64,000 bases of DNA, taken from Nephrocerus scutellatus. Taxonomy: Eukaryota > Arthropoda > Insecta > Diptera > Pipunculidae. The stretch lies in assembly GCA_947095585.1 (NCBI GenBank), contig OX352762.1, forward strand, positions 25,706,669 through 25,770,668, written 5' to 3'. Every line of letters starts with the position of its first letter. Within the stretch, counting starts at the first letter, position 1. The position numbers were made by a program, and so were the translations under genes. Positions 52,626 to 64,000 of the stretch are shown one piece after another. The notes beneath the pieces are model-generated. The model was not told the DNA's origin. It worked only from the letters and a program-made list of their open reading frames with translations, and made no database searches.

Positions 52626-54010
52626 CTTTCTAATGGTCCCTTTCACTCTCAAACTGTTGATTCTACCATTGTCGAAAATAAGTTACAAAAACTTATTGAT
52701 GAATTCTAACCAAGCCCAGATGGTATTCCCGCCATATTACTTAAAAAATATTCCCCCAGTCGCTCCCTCACCCTTTCTTACCTATTTCGCCTATCCTTTT
52801 CGCAAGGAGAATATCCTCAGGCTCGTAAGACCCCTTTCATAACCACGATACACAAAAAAGGAACAAAGAATGCTGTAACTAATTATCGCCCCATTGCTAA
52901 GCTTTCCCATATACCCAAAACCTTCGAAAGTATTTTATACGAAGCCTTAAGCTTTAATTGGAAGTCTTTTATTCCCCAGCCAACATAGCTTCCTAAAAGG
53001 TAGATCCACCGCCACTAACCTCATTGAATTCGTATCCTTCGCCCTTTAAACCTTTAAGGGTGTCGACGTTGTTGCAACTGATTTCAGTAAGACTGTTGAT
53101 AAGATATCTGATCATTTAATCCCATTTGTATTGCCTGCCCTCGGCTTTGAACACATATTGTTGAAATAAATATCTTCTCTTTTGGAAAACCATCTTCAAA
53201 GCGTTTGCTTCAGGTCCGTCCTATCGACCACATTTTTGGCAAGCTCTGGTGTCCCACAAGACAGCCATCGAACACCTCTTCTCTTTATCCTAACTAAAAA
53301 TAATATTGATAAGGTCATCAAACGCTCTCTCTACGCTGAGGATACCTAGTTTTTCAAACCCATTTCATCTCTACAAGACTCCTGTCTCCCTCAACAAGAC
53401 CTAAATAATTTTTTGGCCTGGTGCCTAATTTCCGTTCTTATATTGATGAAATAATTCTTAAAGCCAACTCATCACTTGGCTTAGTTAAACGTTGGCCCAA
53501 AGAGTTTCCGACCCTTATGTGACCAGATCCCTCTATATCTCTTTTGTCCGCCCCCTCCTTGAGTACGCTAGTCAAGCTTGATCCCCCTTTTATCAAGTTC
53601 ATGTGTCCAGAATCGACAGCATCGAATGTCGTTTTCTCTGATTTCTTCTTTGTTGATTCTTTTCATGCTTCGTCTCCTCTTAGGCTTCGTCGATTGCGCT
53701 TCTCTAAACAACTCGATATTCTTTAATACTAAGCCTCGTAATATACGATGAACGACTCTTATATCTACCAACACACCGCACCATGTAGGACTTTAACGAA
53801 CCAATTTCCCAAATGTTGCTGGTTAGCTTAAGCCATCAAGTTTTCGATTTTCGACTCCATGCCTTAAACTTGATCTCCTTCACCATTCTCCTTAGCTTTA
53901 AGTATTGGTTTTAAGTCTAAGATTTGAGTCTTAGTTTTAAGTCTTCAATGCTATTAGTTTTAGTTTTAGCTTGTAATAAGCCAAATTAATGGGGGCTATT
54001 GTCCCCAACA
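52626..54010 (+). mobile_element. Jockey/BS-type non-LTR relic K1
   Basis: NQAQMVFPPYYLKNIPP-region frames, TTIHKKGTKNAVTNYRPIAK, LKGRSTATNLIEFVSFAL, VDVVATDFSKTVDKI, SSGVPQDSHRTPLLFIL and SLYAEDT (decayed YADD), then LPQQDLNNFLAW. The 3' end carries GGGGGCTATTGTCCCCAAC near 53992-54012. Many stops. Confidence 0.75.
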
Positions 54011-55144
54011 AAATTAATTACCCCTTATATCCATATATCGGAAAAAACTGTACGGGCTAATGTAATATCCTATCGCAACGTCAAAAGATAACCAAAATTA
54101 TCCTTTAATGGTCCGCTATACATTGTGCAGTTATTCCCTTATTTCCTTTCTCGTTTCCAAGTGATCACTTCCAATTTGCATAATTTGTAGTAACGATGAA
54201 CACAGTGGCACTATCCTAGAAATGGTTTTGTCAGGATTTTTTAATTGGCGCATATCAGAATTTTGCGTTGTGATATTCTACTGTACGAAGCTAACTTACA
54301 GAAAATAAATCATTTAACAACGCATCGGATTTAGGGCGCCGAGCCTCTCCACCCACTACTTAGTTCGCAATTCTATGAAAAATTTCTTAAACCAACTCCG
54401 AGTATGCAGACATTTTTCGAATTCTCAGTACGCACTCGTACTTAAGGGAGTTCCTGTGTTTGTTCGTATGCGCACGTATTTACCCATTTATCCTGACGGT
54501 CAAACTAGTACCAGGGTACAGTAGTACTGTATTAGTTTTGTCGTTTGAATTTCTTTGCTGATATATGCAATAAAAGTGTGGCGGATACGATAAACGCACT
54601 CGAGCTAAAAATTACATCCCCTTTGAGGTCGCCGGCCATAACATAAGGGTACGACAGGTATTGTGAAAATCTTGCGCATTTCTCTTAAGGACTCCTTTAA
54701 GTCGCTAAATGAAGTAAATTTGCAAAAGATTTTATGGCTTAATTGCACGCAAGGCTTGGAAATGTACAGTGATTCCGCGGAACTCTCTGTGGCTACTGTG
54801 TTCAATAGCGATTTGTCCGTGTCTGCTAATGCCTGAGAGTTTCCATTTAAAGTGGACTTTTAATCGTAATTGGCGGGGTGGAAACGTCTTATGACCAGTG
54901 AGATGCCACAGGCAATTCTAACTGCGTGTCAAGTGATTTTCTCACTATTCTATCCCTAGTTACAAGTTCAAACGATCGGAAGATAGCCGATGTCCTTTTG
55001 TAGAGTTCTTATTTGCTGTCCGCCAAGCGCTGATAGATATCAAGTTTGCATTCAATAAAAAATGGGAAATAGATAAACTATTATCAAGCAATGAAGGATA
55101 TTTATAATTCAATTAACTAAATTTTAAATTGTTAAATTGTAATT
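54011..55144. other. Unassigned
   Basis: No recognisable gene or repeat. Confidence 0.35.
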
Positions 55145-55510
55145 AACACAAGAGCTTTTTCCACAACACCATTTATGCCGGTGTACATATGTCAATCGGC
55201 CATTACAACCCTGTTTTTCATGAAAAACTCATTGTCAGTGACGAGGCCCATTTTTATTTTTCATTGGATCTAACTTCTTTGAAAGTTAAAGCGGCTTTGT
55301 GGTAACTGTCACAGGAGACCGATACCGTGAAATGATTGAAAACTTTATAATGGCAGAGCTGAATATTTTGGGCTTGATTAACAAGACGGTGCCACATCGC
55401 ATGCTGCCAGATATAGAATGGATTCACCACAAGTTATATCAAGAAATTGTGATGTAGATTGGCCACCACGGTCGACGAATTTGATTACGGCTGCTTTGAG
55501 GTACTTTTTA
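55145..55510 (+). pseudogene. Decayed DD41D-type transposase relic
   Basis: Broken frames read EKLIVSDEAHFYFSLDL (first Asp), VTGDRYREMIENFIMAEL, then QDGAT-like text and SRNCDVDWPPRSTN. Each aligns in order with the intact transposase at 49460-50545 (SDEAHF, NRYRTMLNEF, QDGATCHTA, SRNGPVNWPPRS). An old relative, not a recent derivative. Confidence 0.7.
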
Positions 55511-55770
55511 ACCACTTTCCACATGACCTAGAGTGCTGAAATTCCATCCAAAATAGCATTTTTTATATTCCGCATGTGTCGCGTGTGTTGAAAGTTTTTT
55601 TGTTGACTTCTTTGAGGTCAGTTTTACCGACCTTACACATGACCTAGAGAGCTGAAATTTTCTGACTGTATAAGTCCAAAATAGCATTTATATTTCACTT
55701 TTGACGCGCGTCGCGTTTCCCGTCCTTTAAGGTCTTTTTAAATCACGTCTAATTTCCAAATAGCATTCCG
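55500..55770 (-). repeat. Family C tandem repeat, opposite orientation
   Basis: Two units with CCTAGAGWGCTGAAATT at about 55527 and 55646 (period about 119 bp) and ATGTGTCGCGTGTG boxes; complements the array at 11960-12440. Confidence 0.7.
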
Positions 55771-55773
55771 CTT

Positions 55774-56872
55774 GTGTGTGTTTATTCTAAAATAATCTAC
55801 TCGATCTCTGGTGTCCCACAAGGAAGCCACCTAGGTCTCTTATTATTTATATTATTCATAAATGACCTACCACTTTACATTCAACATGTGAAATGTTTGT
55901 TATACGCTGATGACGTGAAGCTTTTCTTTTCCATAGATTCAAGTATAGATTGCCTTAAATTGCAATTAGATATCAACAACGTTGTTAACTGGTGTAGCAA
56001 AAATGACTTACACTTTAATACAAATAAATGTAAGGTCCTTACCTTATCGAGAAAGACACAGCTCATAATAAATGATTATTATATTAGTAATGCTCACCAG
56101 AGTTTCCAGCTTTTGTGATTTGGGTGTATACTTTGACTCTAATTTAGATTTCCATCAGTATTATCAATATATTATTGCAAAAGCGAACAAAATGTTAGGA
56201 TTCGTTCAACGAAATTCAGAAGATTTTCATGACCCTTACACGGTTAAATCGCTGTATATGTCTTTGGTAAGACCTATCTTGGAATATTATAGCATTATCT
56301 GGTCTCCTTATTATGCAAATTATAACCAACGTATTGAACGCGTACAAAAAATTTTACGCGTTTTTCAATTCGCAAACTAGGTTGGAATGTGGATCTTCCA
56401 GCTTATAATGCAAGGCTCCAACTCGATCTACTTTCGCTACAATCACGAAGAAAATATTTTCAAATTATGTTCATTAGGGATATTCTCATGTACCACATAC
56501 GCTGCCCTGATTTATTGTATTTGAATCCGCTTTATGCACCATCACGGTACATTTGTACATTTCACATCATAGAACCAACTATGGTAAACATGAGCCAATA
56601 ACAAATGCTTGCATATCTAACAACAAATATTGCATTGCTTTAGACCTCGATATTAATAGGGATTTATTTAAAAATAACTTGTTAAATTTGCTAAAAATAT
56701 CCAATTAGATTTAAGTATATAAGTTGTATATATATACATAAATATATATATATATATATATATATATTGTATATTGTATATGTAATGATCTTATTTTTAA
56801 GATATTTCACTAAATGTTTGTAATGTAATCTTTAAGAGTAATTTCTCGGAAGATAAATAAATAAATAAATCT
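55774..56872 (+). mobile_element. CR1/Jockey-type non-LTR element K2 with (AAAT)n tail
   Basis: 5'-truncated but well preserved. SGVPQGSHLGLLLFILFIND (motif B), LLYADDVKLFFSI with intact YADD (about 55895-55935), WCSKNDLHFNTNKCKVL, then one frameshift to RVSSFCDLGVYFDSNLDF, MSLVRPILEYYSIIWSP and, after another, IMFIRDILMYHIRCPDLL. It ends in GATAAATAAATAAATAAAT at 56853-56872. Only two or three breaks in about 270 codons: one of the younger non-LTR copies. Confidence 0.82.
56725..56775. repeat. (AT)n microsatellite in the K2 3' UTR
   Basis: ATATATATA run just upstream of the (AAAT)n tail. Confidence 0.75.
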
Positions 56873-57145
56873 CCGATGGACAACACTTTTTGAAAAAAAA
56901 TTTTGTGGCCGGGGTCGTGCGGCCCTATTAAAATTTTTCAAAAAAAATTAACCCGATTTTCTTCAAATTTTAAACACATGTGTAGCACTGATGGACAAAA
57001 CTTTTTGTAAGTTTGTGGGAGTGATGGACCCATGTGGTGTCCATGTAAATTTTTTAAAAATTAGCTCGATTTTCTTCAAATTTTAACACATACCCATCTC
57101 CTTAGAGAATTTACATTTTTAATTTTTATTAGTTGTTTTTTTACA
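56868..57145 (-). repeat. Family A array with 5' end
   Basis: Reverse-oriented units (TCTCCGATGGACAACACTTT, ACCCGATTTTCTTCAAATTT) ending at TTAGAGAATTTACATTTTTA and TTAGTTGTTTTTTT, the 5' end of the family. K2 appears to have inserted right at its edge. Confidence 0.75.
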
Positions 57146-58382
57146 TTTATTTATTCCCAAGTTCTCAAAACAAGTACATTTTTTACATCTTTCGGTATAC
57201 GTCATCAGGGGCTAATCACCGCATCAGTTAACGTAGAATACATCACTGAAAAATATATTTTTAATATTATAGCTTACGTGATCGAATTTCGTAATTCGTA
57301 AAAAATGGGTCCCGACACACATGTTTTAGAATTCAATTGCCTTAGAATGATTTAACATCATAAGGGCAGGAATGGAGCTACCACTCTTCTCTTTCTTCGT
57401 CGGGGCACTTCTCTGTTGGTTCATGAGTGGTTTAGTTGTACTCGAAATCCACTCCGAGAATATGATGACTAGTGTTTTGCATGACAGCCGTAATAAATAT
57501 CGCATCATTTTAAAATAAATTGGACCAGTTTCAATAACCCCTTTCTCACATACTTGTCGCTGAATGAACTATTGCCGACTTCAACAGAAACGTGAATTCT
57601 GTCGATTTAAATTGGTTTTAGTTTATCTCTCTTGACAGTGCAGCAGTATTCCATAGGAATATCTCTATATCCTCTGAAATGTCAATAAAATTAATCAGCA
57701 ATTTATGGTACCAAATAGCCTATGGCCCTCGATGGCCCAATTTCTGCGATATTTATAAAATACAAATTGAGGGATTATTAAATTTTGTGATGGAAAACGT
57801 GCAACGCCTTCTGGCAGTATAGTACCTTTACGAAGAAATAAATAGTACGACTACCACTTCCGCTTGGCCGATTTCCGCCAAAATCAACTGGGCCCTCACA
57901 ATTTATGTAAAAAGCTTAAATATGATTTTTCGTCTCAATCAATTCAGCCGTCTGGGCTGTAGAGTGGACACAGAGCCACAGACACACAGACAGAGATTTT
58001 TTTTTTGCTTTTTCTGACTCAGGAGATACGGTAATGGGTAAATCTGCAAAAATCCCGAGTTCGAAAATGTTCATGATTACTATATTTACTTTTACTACTA
58101 GTAAAAGAAAGTAAAACACCCAATGGGCAAAGCAGATAACTTGTAGTAGCATTTACTATTTTGCTTTAAACACATTTAAAATATTTTTTTTAATAATGGC
58201 ATTATGTTTTACAAAAAAACAATCATTATTTTTCATTTACTTGTTGTATTTATATCTATAATGTTCCATCAGGTTTAAAGGTGTGGTGATTTCTACTTGG
58301 TTTACATAAAATAATATATTTTTTACATTCATTGGCAGTTGTTGAATTTTCGAATCACATTGAATATACCTCTTCGACTTTT
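57146..58382. other. Unassigned
   Basis: No recognisable gene or element. Confidence 0.35.
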
Positions 58383-58584
58383 GCTATATTGCTTTGGCAA
58401 AGTCAGCTTGGCTTTACTTAAATTCTCAAAGCAACAGCTTTTGGTTTTACCACCTTACGGCGGGCACAATAACTATAAAACGGCTTTAGTTTCTTAATCC
58501 CAAAATTTTTTTGGATTTACTATCGGCTTTATGCTTATGCGATTGTTGTTGTAAGCCAAGCTGGCTTCGCCAAAGCAATATAGC
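58383..58584. repeat. 202-bp fold-back element
   Basis: Terminal inverted repeats of 32 bp (58383-58414 and 58553-58584, GCTATATTGCTTTGGC.. ends) with two mismatches. No obvious target duplication and no coding capacity. Confidence 0.75.
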
Positions 58585-58686
58585 ATTTGAATAAATGGTA
58601 GTTGCAACCCAAGATAACCTCAAAAATTTAGGACTTTGCAACTAAAGCACCACCATAAAGGTTTGTTTTAATATTTTGGAATAAAA

Positions 58687-59485
<799 letters not shown>

Positions 59486-59690
59486 TTATATGGAAGCTTC
59501 TCGGCCCTAGGGCTCGATCACTTCGCCTGATACCATATACCATATAAGAAAATCGGTTTAATTTTGAAAAATTTAACGTATGCAAAGTTTCAATAAAATC
59601 GGGGTTTAGGAAGTGGGTTAAAATGGATTACAAGATTTGGCCAGCCACAAACACACGGGCAAGCGAAGGTTATATAGAAAATTAATTGAC
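59486..59690 (+). repeat. Family A, terminal part
   Basis: TTATATGGAAGCTTCTCGG, GTTTAGGAAGTGGGTTAAAA, ACACACGGGCAAGCGAAGG, TATAGAAAATT. Confidence 0.75.
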
Positions 59691-62147
59691 CATAAACATA
59701 TTGGAACATAAGAAAAGCCCAACTGACAGCGTATAATAGTTTCAGCGGTTTAACCATTTTTGAGAGATAAGAGCGTTTCCTTGCCGCTGGTTTAACAATC
59801 TTCATTGCGATATATCAATATCTCCTAGTGACTATAAAGAGTTAGTTGGGAAGTGAGTGTGCAGTTTTAAACACTACTTGACTTGCATGTAGTTGGTGAA
59901 GGTGATGGAGTTGTTGAAGGTGCTTCCTAAAAGAGTTGAGCTTAATTTGTCATCCTCTCTTAATTTGTTTTATGTAATATCATTAATACAATTTTTTACT
60001 ATTGAATTATTATTAATAAGTTTATTATTAATAATTAGTTCATGAGATTTTTAATAGCGAATTTCCTGCACATTCCAAACCTCCAAACTAAAAACAACAA
60101 ACACAGTCCACAACTCCATTAAAACTAAAGTCATGTGCTTCAAGGGAGAATGTATTTAAAATGTTCTAACAGCCTCAAGATAAACTTGTGTTAAAAACTG
60201 ATCTAAATTGCAATTGAAAAGGATTTCCATGTAGTGTGGTTTTCATTGTTCGATTTTCTGTTAGTTTGGTTGGTTGGTTTTTTGCGTTCTCAACAAAAGG
60301 GAGCTACATCAGGATGTGCATTGTAGAGTAGTCCCCCATGTATATTATAGTTTTTGGAACATCTCTCCATTGAGAGCACTTTAATTTGTAAAATGGAGGG
60401 TAGTGCAATGTAAATAAACTGTATGACCGACTTTATGTTGTAGATATGCTCCTCACAAAAGTGCAATTCAAAAAAAAATTTCAATTGAAATCAAACAAAC
60501 GAACCAGCGAAGCAACAACAATCAATGAGTATGTCAGACGTAACTGCAGCAGTGCTGAGCGGAGCATAGATAGAGCTTTTACAAAACTTGTACAGGATAC
60601 GTGCGTCTGATATTTGCATTTTCAGTTCTTGTTATCGTAGTACGACAGAGGAAGATTATCTGCACCCTACTTACGCGCTACAAAAATAGAATGCCTGAAT
60701 TTAAACTGAGAAGATATGAGAATTGTTAAAAATGGAGTATTTGCTGGACCTTTTATAATATATTTTTTCAGTGCAACGATAATGGAACTAGAAAGAAGTT
60801 CCTTGTTCCGGAAAACCTAATGAATGATTGGACTACATCCAGGAAAAGAAGTTGGTTCTATAATTATGTCCTGTAAACTCTCAGATAACAATTGCAACAT
60901 TTTATATGGGATTAATCAAGGAACTGTAAAATATTTTCAAACAAATACTCAAAAAAATCTTTAAAAATAAAGTATTATCGAAAAATTAAATTTGTTGCAC
61001 TTTATGTAACAAAGTTATTTTATATTTCGAAAGAAAATAAACTTATTTTTGATAAATAATAATAACTAGTAATAATTAACTAATACAATAAATTTTTGTG
61101 ACCGCTGAGCGGATGACCACTATTAGTGTAGATTTCATAGTTTTCGATATCGCTGAGATGAATAGTAATTATAAAACATCCCATGGGGCTGGGCGTTGTT
61201 TTTTATGCTGTTTGTAGTATTTAATGATTGTTTGGTGTTTTTTTTAGATTTTTGGGGTCAAATCAAAATTTTCCAGCCGCGCAACACCGGGCACTCAGCT
61301 AATAAGTGTAATATAACAGAATGAAAATATATGAATGAAGTGACTGCCTAATGCTGCACATTTGATATGAAAGTCCTCCAAACATATAGTATATTATTAC
61401 ATATACGATAAATTTTGCGGTGGTGTAAAACAATGTAGAGCCTCTTTAACTCTTTTGCGGTCGAAGTTGTAGGCATCTTCTGAGTGTTATTACATAAATA
61501 TAGTATAAACAGATTTTTCTAGCGACTTCTGTCTGTAGACGGACATTATCTTATTTCGACTTCAGTTTCTGTTAAGCCCTCAACCTTACTTTTAGTATTA
61601 ATATCTAGACTATTACATCAGACGGATGAAGTTATTTGAAAAAAAACCGATTTAAATGTAAAAATGTACTTTAATCAAAACGTTCTTAAAATTCTTGACC
61701 GTTGTTGAACGCAACATCCAAGCTGCTGGTGGAAAAGTAAATAGTCATAGCAGATTCATTCATTATCCCAGGCTATATGGATATGGATAGTATCGATGTT
61801 ATTTTTTGATGAAAGTGTAAAATGTGCCTCTGATTACGGCATTTAAGTTTTTTTCCTGATTGATGTGATACTCGTGTTATCATTGGAACCAACTGTAAAA
61901 TGTATTAAATAAACTAAATACTTATTTACCGATAAGGTAGTGCATACAAAGATCACATGATATTTATCACAAACACAAACCGGATCGCGTCAATTCGTTA
62001 TTTCCGTCAGAAAAGCAATTCAGTTATTTCCTAGCATCGCTCAAAGAAGTTTCAAATTTTTGAGAATTTCAAAGTTTGCAAATAATCACAAATGTGCGTG
62101 CATGGGTGAAATGGTGACATGTGCAATAAGTATACTGATGTTAATGT
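59691..62147. other. Unassigned AT-rich DNA
   Basis: Nearly 2.5 kb without a recognisable gene. GCGCAACACCGGGCACTCAG near 61279-61298 resembles a transposon end, but no partner end is visible. Confidence 0.35.
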
Positions 62148-62395
62148 TTTAAATTCTCTATATTAACTTCGCGTCCGGATGTGTTTGTTTGTTTGTGCGT
62201 TTTTTTGGCGCCAAATCTTGTGTAAAGTTTTAATCCACTGCCTAAAACACTATTTTATTCAAACTTGGCACACATGTGTATTCCCGATCACAAAACTTTC
62301 TAAAAAAATTTGGAATTGATCAGGGTCGAGAAGCTCCCATATAATTTTTTTCTAAATTAACCCGATTCAAACTTCGCACACATGTAAATAAAGTG
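62148..62395 (-). repeat. Family A, 3' end fragment
   Basis: TTTTAAATTCTCTATATTAA, GCGTCCGGATGTG, AAATCTTGTGTAAAG, CACACATGTGTATTCCCGAT, GATCAGGGTCGAGAAGCTCC: the terminal module and one unit in reverse. Confidence 0.75.
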
Positions 62396-62720
62396 TAATA
62401 GTGTTTTACATAACGAGCTAAGAAAGTGGACGTTATCGTCCGATTTAGAAGCTTGAAGCACGAGGAGGTAGCCGATTGCGGCAATCTAACGAGCACGATA
62501 AGCACTTTTCAGCGCTTAATGTAAGGTATCTTTCACTCTGCTGAACAGCTCATGCGTAATGCAAAGCTACTGTGGGAATGTGTGTTTGCTGAGACTGCAG
62601 TAAATAACAAAAGGGTTTTCTATGTTAACACACTAGTGTGGATAATGCCTACTTTCAAGTCTAGGTCATATAATAGGAAACTGTCACTTTCGGCTTTGGT
62701 CGCGTGAAAAGAGAATTTAC
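62396..62720 (+). repeat. Family E repeat, second copy
   Basis: CATAACGAGCTAAGAAAGTGG, GACTGCAGTAAATAACAAAAG and GGAAACTGTCACTTTCG match 17938-18300 in order; the middle differs. Confidence 0.65.
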
Positions 62721-63464
62721 ATGATTGATTTTCTTTTCTTCCTCTGCTTAGTTTTTGTTTATCTGCCGGTACTCTTGTAATGAGCCAACAAAAATACAGC
62801 CTTTCTAGCCTTTTTTCTTTTATTTTTGTCTCAATTTTGTCTGGGATATATGATAATCGTTAGTTTTTGGCTTTTTCTTTGTGTCGTTAGATATGTAGCT
62901 TCGATGATCATGCCATTGAAATAATTAATTGATCTGTGTGCGATTTGAGAGATATCTCGGTTTGTAGGGTAAGCATAAAAAATCTTGGAATGCGTTCTAG
63001 TCCGATACGTTATTGTAGAGTTTGGATTGTTTGGGGGTGGATGTGATTCCGCATGAAAACTCCAGTAACACAGGCAAATATTTAGATGAAAGTTCAAACC
63101 AGGATTTAGTTCTTAGTATGGAAAGACTAACGTTTCTTGTTACATAGAATTAGAGTAAGTCTACCTTTTTCATTGGATCTGTTTAACAGTGTGTTGGCTA
63201 TAAATTTACAGTTGTTGATTTTTAGGGTACAGATTTGTTCATTCTTGCTACGAAATTGTTCAGTGCTGATCATGTGTTTGGTTGGGCAGTAAAGGGTGGA
63301 GAAAAGCCTTCCTTCCTTCCTTGTCTTCCAATTGTATTTTTGTAGATTGAATGTGTTGCGCCTTGTATTGTTGTAGTTCAGTCAACTTTATTCGGTCTCT
63401 GTTGATAACCGCCGAACCACCATGCGCTATGTCGTTATGGTTGTTCGTTAGATTTTTTAATTAT
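62721..63464. other. Unassigned
   Basis: No domain seen in the short frames of either strand. Confidence 0.35.
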
Positions 63465-63620
63465 GCGAATTTGACCAGTGTTTCCGCATCTGTATGCTTC
63501 GCAAGCATTCAAGAGACATGTTCATAGCCATTTCCTATATTCCCCTTCCTAATATCCTAATGCACACGCTATGAGGAGCACCTCACTTAGCGTGTGGATA
63601 TTATAAAAAGTAAATTTTAA
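63465..63620 (+). mobile_element. 3' end of a family J non-LTR element
   Basis: Aligns with the 3' end of J1 (minus strand 6115-6215): GTTTCCGCATCTGTATGCTT, CATGTTCATAGCCATTTCC, CTTCCTAATATCCTAATGCA, TTAGCGTGTGGATATTATAA. It contains the 54-nt hairpin 63550-63603. Confidence 0.6.
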
Positions 63621-64000
63621 AGCTATATATTAATTTTACACTAATCGTATTTTACATATTCAGCCCAATTGTTCAAGCAAGCAATCCTGTGAACGTTGAC
63701 TTGAATCGATAGATGCACTCATACCGCAACAAATAAATCAGAATTATCCAACATTAATATGTCCACCACTTTACGAGTAATCGCCATTGTTACCGTGACA
63801 AAGCCAACTTAATCGACATCTTCATCATCTTCATGTGCTCCAAAACAATGAGCATTCTGCATGGATGTCTACACCATACTCGTAAATAATTGAGGAGATC
63901 TGATTATGATTAATAAAAGAAGCTGGAGGTTATTTGATGCATAGTTTGACAAAATAGAGATCTCTCAACAGTAGCAATATTTATTTATTCAGCTCTCTTA
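63621..64000. other. Unassigned right edge
   Basis: No recognised feature. Confidence 0.35.

Noticed and set aside
61255..61310. Helitron 3' end (CTAA after a GC-rich stretch)
   Set aside because: No convincing terminal hairpin, no matching 5' TC end, and only a single occurrence in the window.
62831..63097. Minus-strand 88-codon frame
   Set aside because: No recognisable motif, no splice or promoter context; chance frame in AT-rich DNA is likelier.

Overview
The window is eukaryotic, repeat-dense DNA from an insect, most likely a fly. One split host gene has typical short fly introns of 61, 139 and 157 bp beside very long ones. The mobile elements belong to dipteran-type families: a 17.6/297-like Gypsy errantivirus, a DD41D (rosa-type) mariner first described from tephritid fruit flies, RTE, Jockey/CR1 and I-like non-LTR elements, a tRNA-derived SINE and several MITEs. 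A tephritid or related acalyptrate is an inference, not a proof.

Host gene. The single host gene I can support is a secreted pancreatic-type lipase on the + strand, rebuilt here from seven coding exons between 15632 and 41553. The exons total 1020 nt (339 residues plus stop), all junctions have GT..AG, phases agree throughout, and the triad Ser163/Asp190/His265 is intact. Three introns of 7.7, 7.7 and 9.2 kb are packed with transposon debris, so 1.0 kb of coding sequence is spread over 26 kb.

Layout. 1-4498: most of a Gypsy errantivirus on the minus strand (5' LTR, PBS, gag, pol up to the integrase zinc finger) with gag and pol both open. 4499-7170: minus-strand remains of an I-like and a Jockey/CR1-like non-LTR element. 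9383-11720: a fold-back region plus about 1.75 kb of C/A-rich minisatellite. 11728-13790: tandem-repeat debris and an RT relic. 14240-15631: presumed lipase 5' flank. 15632-41553: lipase exons and TE-filled introns, including an exact 1941-bp tandem duplication (34409-38290) and two inverted DD41D MITEs (40326-40925). 42467-48622: SINE, 118-bp repeats, a short second copy of the minisatellite element, and the longest RTE copy. 49355-50657: an intact DD41D mariner. 51620-57145: non-LTR remains, a decayed DD41D relic and tandem-repeat families. 58383-59485: a fold-back element and an 800-bp (AAAT)n array. 59691-64000: mostly unassigned, with fragments of the same repeat families.

Several repeat families recur across the window: A (about 120-bp units, with inverted TAAATTCTCTA-type ends), B (minisatellite element), C (CACGCG-rich units), D (about 118-bp units), E, G (MITE), J (Jockey/CR1-like), L (I-like with RNase H) and RTE. 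I found no bacterial-type operon, CRISPR array or rRNA and no convincing functional tRNA gene. Coordinates of degenerate repeats are approximate; lipase splice sites, the errantivirus frames, the mariner ends and the duplication ends were read base by base.
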